From NCBI GenBank assembly GCA_007121695.1, contig SKKC01000212.1:1-19136 (forward strand): a DNA stretch of 19,136 nt. Direction: 5' to 3'. This document shows positions 14,552 through 19,136 of this stretch, in pieces. Numbering within the stretch: the first letter of the stretch is position 1; each line of letters opens with the position of its first letter. Origin of the DNA: Spirochaetales bacterium (lineage in GTDB: Bacteria > Spirochaetota > Spirochaetia > DSM-27196 > SKKC01). Under the pieces are notes generated by a model. That model did no database searches. It was not told the origin of the DNA and saw nothing but the letters and a program-made list of their open reading frames with translations. A program made the position numbers and the translations under genes.

Positions 14552-16300
14552 TTACCTGAGCGGAAGATGCTTCTGCAGCGATTCGAGAACCGTTTCCCGC
14601 GCGAATGGCTTGCTGATAAAGTCGTGAAACCCTGCGTCCAGAAACATTTCCCTGTCGCCCTTCATGGCGTGGGCCGTTATGGCAATCATTGGGGGTATTG
14701 CGCGACCTTCATCTGTCAGGTGACTGCGAATATCCCGAGAGGTTTCGATTCCGTCCTTTCCTGGCAGGGTTATATCCATGAAAATGAGATCGAAATCGTC
14801 CTTGCCTGTGCGCTCAAGCGCTTCGTATCCGTCGGTTACCGAGTGGACGGTGTGTCCCGCTTTCTGCAGGATGGTCTGCAGGACAAGAACGTTAATCGCG
14901 TTGTCTTCGACGACAAGAATGCGTGCCGGGGGCACGTCGGGGTTGTCGTGGGATTCCGTGTCGTTCGTTCCCCGGGTGGACGTATCGGCTGCCTCTATAC
15001 CCGGAGGATCGTCCGAATCCGGGTGTGCAGCCCTGTGAAGGGGAACCGAAAAATAGAAGGTGCTGCCCTTCCCCTGATCGCTGTCCACGTACAGGTGGCC
15101 TCCCATGAGCTTGGCCAGACCCCGCGAAATCGCAAGCCCTATGCCCGTGCCCTGGAAGTGCTTCTGATAGCCTTCGTCTATCTGTGTAAAGCTGTCAAAG
15201 ATTCGCCGCTGCATGTCCCGTGGAATCCCGACACCGGTGTCGCTGACCGAAATCAGCAGTTCTACCTGGTACTGGTTCAGTGTCTTCAGGGTGAGGCGCA
15301 GGCCCACCCGTCCGCTATCCGTAAATTTGATTGCGTTGCTCACAAGGTTGAATACGATCTGTCGAATCCGGAGTGCGTCACCAATAAAGGCTTCGGACGC
15401 GTCGATTTCCGAGTGAATGCTCAGGTCCAGCTGTTTCCGTTGCGCCAGAGGAACAAAAATTTCCTGCGTCGGTTCAACGATGGCCTCGACGGTGAACGGC
15501 TCTTTCGTCAGCGAGAGATTATTCTGTTCGATTTTTGAGAAATCCAGGATATCGTTCAGAATGGAAAGCAGGCTCTGTGCGGAGCTGTGCACGGTCTGAA
15601 TGTAGGTTCTCTGTTCTTCGGTCAGATTGCTGTCGAGGCAGAGTTCGCTCATTGCCAGTATTCCGTTCATGGGTGTCCGGATTTCATGGCTCATGTTCGC
15701 GAGGAACATGCTTTTTGACTTGCTTGCCTCGATTGCTTCTTCCTTTGCGAGAAGCAGACGGTCCTCCATCTGTTTGCGATCCGAGATATCGAGCACTGTC
15801 GTCAATGATTCCGACTCGCCGTCTTCGTTCTCCACGAGGCGGCTCTCAAAACGGCACCAGATTTCCGCACCGTGGCGGTTTTGCACACGAATTTCCGATG
15901 AGTGTTGTCCACCACCGTTGAACACGCGTTGCAGGTGGTCGAAGAACGACGCGTGGTGATCCTGGGACAGAAAGACGATAAATGGCTTGCGGCGGATATA
16001 CGCATGATCGGTCTTCAGTAGATGGACCAGATACTCGTTCGCGTCGGTTACCACGCCGTTTCTGGTCAGGATCATATAGCCGACTGGCGCTTTATCGAAC
16101 AGTAACTCGTACCGTTTCCGGCTTTTTCGCAGTGCCGCCTCGCTCTTCTGCAGTTCCTGATTCTGAAGCTCCAGTTCGAGCTGATGTACCCGCATCTCGT
16201 ACTCTACACGATCACCTGTTGACGACGCGTCACCGTGTGACTGTTCAATGGAACGTTCGGCCTCGCGCCGGATGTCTGCCTTGCCTTCTTCGGATAGCAC
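14552..16300 (-). CDS. PAS hybrid sensor histidine kinase
   Basis: A 582-residue cytoplasmic kinase with no TM segment. A short N-terminal helix with the MRVHQLELELQNQELQKSE motif (36-53) leads into a PAS domain (~62-178). The HisKA domain has phospho-His H205 in FLANMSHEIRTPMNG, followed by a HATPase domain with N box N322 (NLVSNAIKF), DTGVGIP at 354-360 and GTGIGLA at 384-390. A C-terminal receiver (~458-580) has E465/D466, D509, T542 and K564. The order implies transfer H205 to D509, then to the Hpt domain encoded two genes downstream. The PAS ligand is unknown. The start is GTG 16300 with a purine-rich GAGAG eight nt upstream; a later start is possible. It begins a three-gene minus-strand operon with the CheB-CheR fusion and the receiver-Hpt protein. 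Confidence 0.94.
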   Translation of the reverse strand: MLSEEGKADIRREAERSIEQSHGDASSTGDRVEYEMRVHQLELELQNQELQKSEAALRKSRKRYELLFDKAPVGYMILTRNGVVTDANEYLVHLLKTDHAYIRRKPFIVFLSQDHHASFFDHLQRVFNGGGQHSSEIRVQNRHGAEIWCRFESRLVENEDGESESLTTVLDISDRKQMEDRLLLAKEEAIEASKSKSMFLANMSHEIRTPMNGILAMSELCLDSNLTEEQRTYIQTVHSSAQSLLSILNDILDFSKIEQNNLSLTKEPFTVEAIVEPTQEIFVPLAQRKQLDLSIHSEIDASEAFIGDALRIRQIVFNLVSNAIKFTDSGRVGLRLTLKTLNQYQVELLISVSDTGVGIPRDMQRRIFDSFTQIDEGYQKHFQGTGIGLAISRGLAKLMGGHLYVDSDQGKGSTFYFSVPLHRAAHPDSDDPPGIEAADTSTRGTNDTESHDNPDVPPARILVVEDNAINVLVLQTILQKAGHTVHSVTDGYEALERTGKDDFDLIFMDITLPGKDGIETSRDIRSHLTDEGRAIPPMIAITAHAMKGDREMFLDAGFHDFISKPFARETVLESLQKHLPLR

Positions 16301-16339
16301 GCTACGATCTCTCTTCGAGTGAGTCTGGGTTTCTTCCTA

Positions 16340-16370
16340 AGTATACTAAAACCGGATGCTGTCCCGCCAA
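16340..16370 (-). promoter_or_regulatory. Weak promoter candidate for the hybrid-kinase operon
   Basis: On the minus strand TTGGCG (16365-16370) and TATACT (16340-16345) are separated by 19 nt, longer than ideal. Transcription would start near 16333, leaving about 33 nt before GTG 16300. It lies in the 81-bp gap after thrH, so the signalling operon may have its own promoter. Confidence 0.3.
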
Positions 16371-16381
16371 CCTGTTCTGAC

Positions 16382-16981
16382 TCAGGAAGGCTGAAAGCGT
16401 ACCCAGCGTAGAAGATCCTCGTATTCGGTGAACGACGGTATTCCCGGGTTGTCGCGAATTATCGTCTCGGGAGCCCGAAACAGGGCTCCTCGATCGGCCT
16501 GACGAATCATTGACAGATCGTTGTAGCTGTCGCCCGCGGCGAAAACCTCGAGATTCATGCCCTGAAACGCCGCGATCGCCTGCTTCTTTCCGTCACGCTG
16601 CCGAAGCACGTATCCGGTGATCACGTTCTGTTCGACCTGGAGACGATTACAGAGAATCATCGGGTTGCCGAGCTGCGGGGCAATCGCCTGCGAAAACTGC
16701 TCGAAGGTATCGGAGAGAATGACTACCGGAAGAATCTGCTGCACGGACCGCAGAAACTCGCTCGCACCGGGAAGTGGTTTCAGATCGGCCAGAATGCGCG
16801 CTATCTCCTGGAGTCCTATTCCGCTTTCTCGAAGCAGCCGTATGCGGTGATTCATCAGTTCGTCGTAGTCGGGAATCTCGCGTGTAGTAACGAGAAGGCT
16901 GTCGTTTTCGAAATGCCGGGCGACGGCTATCCACACTTCCGGAAAGAGCACGCCTTCCAGGTCAAGGCACAGTATTCGCAT
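16382..16981 (-). CDS. thrH: ThrH: phosphoserine phosphatase / homoserine phosphotransferase (HAD family)
   Basis: A 199-residue cytosolic HAD enzyme that closely follows the Pseudomonas ThrH pattern. ThrH dephosphorylates phosphoserine and can transfer the phosphate to homoserine, linking serine and threonine synthesis. Motifs are: nucleophile D7 in CLDLEGVLFPE (the family has Glu at position +2), RDIPDYD-like REIPDYDEL at 34-42, motif II S90 in VVILSDTF, K132/K133 in the RDGKKQ segment, and GDSYND at 150-155 with D151 and D155. Length is usual for the family. No serine or threonine pathway gene adjoins it. ATG 16981 has no Shine-Dalgarno; TATGAT ends 11 nt upstream, which suggests a very short leader. 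The hybrid-kinase gene follows after 81 bp in the same direction. Confidence 0.92.
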   Translation of the reverse strand: MRILCLDLEGVLFPEVWIAVARHFENDSLLVTTREIPDYDELMNHRIRLLRESGIGLQEIARILADLKPLPGASEFLRSVQQILPVVILSDTFEQFSQAIAPQLGNPMILCNRLQVEQNVITGYVLRQRDGKKQAIAAFQGMNLEVFAAGDSYNDLSMIRQADRGALFRAPETIIRDNPGIPSFTEYEDLLRWVRFQPS

Positions 16982-16992
16982 GAGCCGAGCGT

Positions 16993-16998
16993 ATCATA
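16993..16998 (-). promoter_or_regulatory. Candidate -10 box of a leaderless thrH transcript
   Basis: TATGAT on the minus strand lies 11 nt before ATG 16981; initiation about 7 nt downstream would leave roughly 4-5 nt of leader. No -35 hexamer of quality is seen. It is supported by the lack of a ribosome binding site. Confidence 0.35.
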
Positions 16999-17054
16999 CT
17001 TTTCACCCTTCGAGCACGAACACGAATGACCGCTTTGATTCCCAACGTTTTGAA

Positions 17055-17078
17055 TACGAATAATTACAGTTCGTAATT
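17055..17078. promoter_or_regulatory. Overlapping palindromes at the proV -35 box (operator candidate)
   Basis: Two interleaved inverted repeats are present: AATTAC (17062-17067) with GTAATT (17073-17078), and TACGAA (17055-17060) with TTCGTA (17070-17075). The first touches the initial base of the -35 hexamer. A dimeric regulator bound here would block or contact RNA polymerase. No regulator gene adjoins it, and the identity is unknown. Confidence 0.45.
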
Positions 17079-17106
17079 TGACATTCATGAAATACATCCG
17101 TATTAT
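17078..17106 (+). promoter_or_regulatory. Near-consensus sigma-70 promoter of proV-proW
   Basis: Perfect TTGACA (17078-17083), a 17-nt spacer and TATTAT (17101-17106, five of six). Transcription would start near 17113, giving a leader of about 128 nt before proV. A promoter this strong in front of osmoprotectant uptake suggests repression under low osmolarity rather than activation. Confidence 0.75.
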
Positions 17107-17240
17107 AGAGAAAAGTTGTCCTGCACGCGGCGCGCTCAACGCCCGTGGTACGCACACACCCAGCATCGACATCACAGCGTTAATACATACAGCGCAGGGA
17201 ACAGCTTTGTATTCGTACAGCTCCGGGAAGGTATCTGTTT

Positions 17241-18536
17241 ATGTCCGATAGTCACGCCGAAGAGGCGAACGTAAAGATCAAGCTTCGCAACGTGTACAAG
17301 GTGTTCGGTAAGAACGCTTCGCGCGGGGTGGAACTCTCCAAGCAGGGAATGGGAAAAGACGAGATCCTTAAAAAGACGAAGCTCGCCGTCGGTGTGTCAA
17401 ACGTTTCGTTTGACGTGTACGAAGGCGAAACCCTCGTCGTCATGGGCCTCTCAGGATCGGGAAAAAGCACCCTTATCCGTTGCGTAAACCGGATCATGGA
17501 ACCGACCGCAGGGGAGATCCTCATTGACGATGTGGATATCACCAAACTCAACGAAGAAGAGCTGCGGGAAGTCCGCCGGAAAAAATTCTCCATGGTCTTC
17601 CAGAGCTTTGCATTATTCCCGCACCGGAAGGTCATAGAGAACGTTGAATACGGCCTTGAGATACAGGGCGTCGACAAGGAGACGAGACGGGATAAGGCAG
17701 AAAAGGCCCTGAAGCTCGTAGGTCTCGGAGGTTGGGGCGATTATTTCCCCGAGAATCTGTCCGGTGGCATGAAGCAGCGAGTCGGTCTTGCTCGCGCGCT
17801 GAGCGTGGATCCCGACATCCTGCTCATGGACGAGGCATTCAGCGCGCTGGACCCGCTTATCCGCTCGGATATGCAGGACGAACTGATCGCGCTGAACGAC
17901 CGGGTAAAAAAGACGATTCTGTTTATTACGCATGACCTCGACGAGGCGCTCAAGATGGGCGACCGCATTGTGCTCATGAAAGACGGTTACGTCGTACAGA
18001 TTGGAACCCCGGAAGAAATACTGACGAACCCCGCAGACGAATATGTCGAACGCTTTGTAGCCAATGTGGATATTACCAAGGTGCTGACCGCGCAGGACGT
18101 CATGAAACAGCATTCGCCCGTGGCATACGTGAAAGACGGACCGCGTGTCGCGCTGCGAAAAATGAAAGAACACGGCCTCAGCGGCATGTTCGTCGTCAAG
18201 AGCAGCGGCGAGCTTGTGGGTCATCTGACTGCCGACAAGGCAGCGCAGGCCGCGAAGAACGAGGAAAAATGGCTCGATCAGGTTACCGATCGGGATTCAG
18301 TGCTTTCTGTGCCCCTCGATCAGCCGGTTCGGACGCTCTTCCCGATGGTGGAGGGCGGACACCCGATAGCGGTGGTGGACGACGAGCATCATTTCAAAGG
18401 TGTCATTGTTCGGGGTTCGATTCTTGCCGCGCTCGCCGAATCTCATTCGGAATCAACGACATCCGATGAGCCGTCGGATCTTGCGAGCCAGGTTCTGACG
18501 CAAGGTTCAAGCGACGACGACAAGGAGACAGAATAA
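17241..18536 (+). CDS. proV: Glycine betaine/proline ABC transporter ATP-binding subunit
   Basis: ATPase of the ProU/OpuA-type osmoprotectant importer, working at the inner face of the membrane with the ProW-like permease. It has 431 residues: an N-terminal segment typical of ProV (VYKVFGKNA, about 11-50), Walker A GLSGSGKST at 69-77, Q-loop Q121, signature LSGGM at 173-177, Walker B ILLMDE at 193-198 and H231. A CBS-domain pair (~285-400) follows; in OpuA the pair senses ionic strength. The tail is acidic and Ser/Asp rich (SHSESTTSDEPS to SSDDDKETE). GGAAGG lies 10 nt before ATG 17241. The permease starts 1 nt after the stop. Compatible-solute uptake suits a salt-exposed organism. The periplasmic binding protein is not in view. 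Confidence 0.95.
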   Translation: MSDSHAEEANVKIKLRNVYKVFGKNASRGVELSKQGMGKDEILKKTKLAVGVSNVSFDVYEGETLVVMGLSGSGKSTLIRCVNRIMEPTAGEILIDDVDITKLNEEELREVRRKKFSMVFQSFALFPHRKVIENVEYGLEIQGVDKETRRDKAEKALKLVGLGGWGDYFPENLSGGMKQRVGLARALSVDPDILLMDEAFSALDPLIRSDMQDELIALNDRVKKTILFITHDLDEALKMGDRIVLMKDGYVVQIGTPEEILTNPADEYVERFVANVDITKVLTAQDVMKQHSPVAYVKDGPRVALRKMKEHGLSGMFVVKSSGELVGHLTADKAAQAAKNEEKWLDQVTDRDSVLSVPLDQPVRTLFPMVEGGHPIAVVDDEHHFKGVIVRGSILAALAESHSESTTSDEPSDLASQVLTQGSSDDDKETE

Positions 18537-18537
18537 T

Positions 18538-19136
18538 ATGGGAACACAGGAATTAATGGGGGATATTATCCCCAGAGTACCGCTTTCGGAGTGGATCGAA
18601 GTACTGCTTGACGTTCTGACCGGAGCGCTCTCAGGCGCAACCAGAGCCGTTTCGACAGTGTTCAGGAACGGTATTCGTGGCATAACAGGGTTTCTGGACG
18701 GGCTTCCGCCGATTGTACTCATTATCGTACTGGTTGGTATCGCATGGGCGGTGGCCGGTCGGCGTATTGCGATCGGATCGTTTCTGGGCTTTCTCTTTAT
18801 CTGGAATATCGGGCTCTGGGGAGCCATGGTGTCAACGCTCGTGCTCGTGTTTTTCGCCACCATCATTGCCGTCATGCTTGGGTTGCCGCTTGGCATTGCC
18901 GCGGGCCTCAGCGACAGATTTTTCCTTATCGTAAAACCGATTCTTGACTTCATGCAGACGATGCCTGCCTTTGTGTATCTGATACCAGCCATACCGTTTT
19001 TCGGGCTGGGGGCGACGTCGGCGATAATGTCGACGGTCATTTTCTCGATACCCCCGACGATACGACTGACAGCGCTCGGGATACGACAGATAGACAAAGA
19101 GCTCGTTGAAGCGGCCGATTCATTCGGGTCCACCAC
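18538..19136 (+). CDS. proW: Glycine betaine/proline ABC transporter permease (N-terminal part)
   Basis: The first 199 codons of an integral membrane permease that runs off the right edge. After an amphipathic N-terminal region (IPRVPLSEWIEVLLDVL) there are hydrophobic segments near 58-76, 78-97, 97-122 and 135-160, typical of ProW/OpuAB. The motif LDFMQTMPAFVYLIPAIPFFGLG is a family hallmark. The EAA-loop ELVEAADSFGS at the window end is the contact site for the ATPase. AGGAG, in the last codons of proV, lies 10 nt before ATG 18538; the 1-nt spacing to the proV stop implies coupled translation. Whether a binding protein is fused at the C-terminus (OpuABC type) cannot be seen. Confidence 0.93.
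   Translation, partial: MGTQELMGDIIPRVPLSEWIEVLLDVLTGALSGATRAVSTVFRNGIRGITGFLDGLPPIVLIIVLVGIAWAVAGRRIAIGSFLGFLFIWNIGLWGAMVSTLVLVFFATIIAVMLGLPLGIAAGLSDRFFLIVKPILDFMQTMPAFVYLIPAIPFFGLGATSAIMSTVIFSIPPTIRLTALGIRQIDKELVEAADSFGST

Noticed and set aside
17088..17252. A 54-codon plus-strand ORF (starting MKYIRIIEKS) that overlaps the start of proV, possible leader peptide.
   Set aside because: Its ATG lies between the -35 and -10 boxes of the strong proV promoter, so that transcript would not contain it, and it has no ribosome binding site.
1..19136. CRISPR array, tRNA or rRNA gene, insertion sequence or integration site.
   Set aside because: No spaced direct-repeat array, cloverleaf, transposase or terminal inverted repeats were found on reading both strands by eye.

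Overview
The window looks like part of the chromosome of a free-living spirochaete, probably of the Spirochaeta/Alkalispirochaeta type. Three features support this. The PheRS subunits and the ProRS are the archaeal/eukaryote-like versions that spirochaetes carry. A secreted protein resembles the DUF2259 family. The GC content is moderately high (estimated by eye in the high fifties percent). A glycine-betaine/proline-type ABC importer fits a saline habitat. The genus is an inference; no rRNA or other marker gene lies here. I see no insertion sequence, phage gene, tRNA or CRISPR array.

Region 1 (1-4200). On the minus strand lie a DUF2259-like secreted protein, then proS with its own good sigma-70 promoter, then the start of an exported protein that runs off the left edge. 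A small polytopic membrane protein diverges from the DUF2259-like gene. It converges on a CTP-dependent lipid kinase of the dolichol/phytol kinase family.

Region 2 (4451-10825). A plus-strand run of pheS, pheT, a 322-residue protein of unknown function, and a 688-residue protein. The last has an N-terminal cyclic-nucleotide-binding domain and a C-terminal region with the conserved features of family-I nucleoside phosphorylases/nucleosidases. A TATAAT promoter candidate overlaps the pheT stop codon, so the last two genes can be transcribed separately from pheST. This pair is the most novel item in the window.

Region 3 (10816-16981). A minus-strand signalling cluster: a ThrH-type HAD phosphatase, then a PAS hybrid histidine kinase, a CheB-CheR-PAS fusion protein, and a receiver-Hpt protein whose start overlaps the CheB-CheR stop by ATGA. 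Together they supply every station of a His-Asp-His-Asp phosphorelay plus receptor methylation/demethylation enzymes. No DNA-binding output domain and no chemoreceptor lie beside them.

Region 4 (16982-19136). A 259-bp gap holds a near-consensus promoter with overlapping palindromes at its -35 box. It precedes proV (ATPase with a CBS pair) and the first two thirds of proW, which runs off the right edge. Three genes in the window lack a Shine-Dalgarno and have a -10-like hexamer only 10-11 nt before their ATG, which suggests leaderless transcripts.
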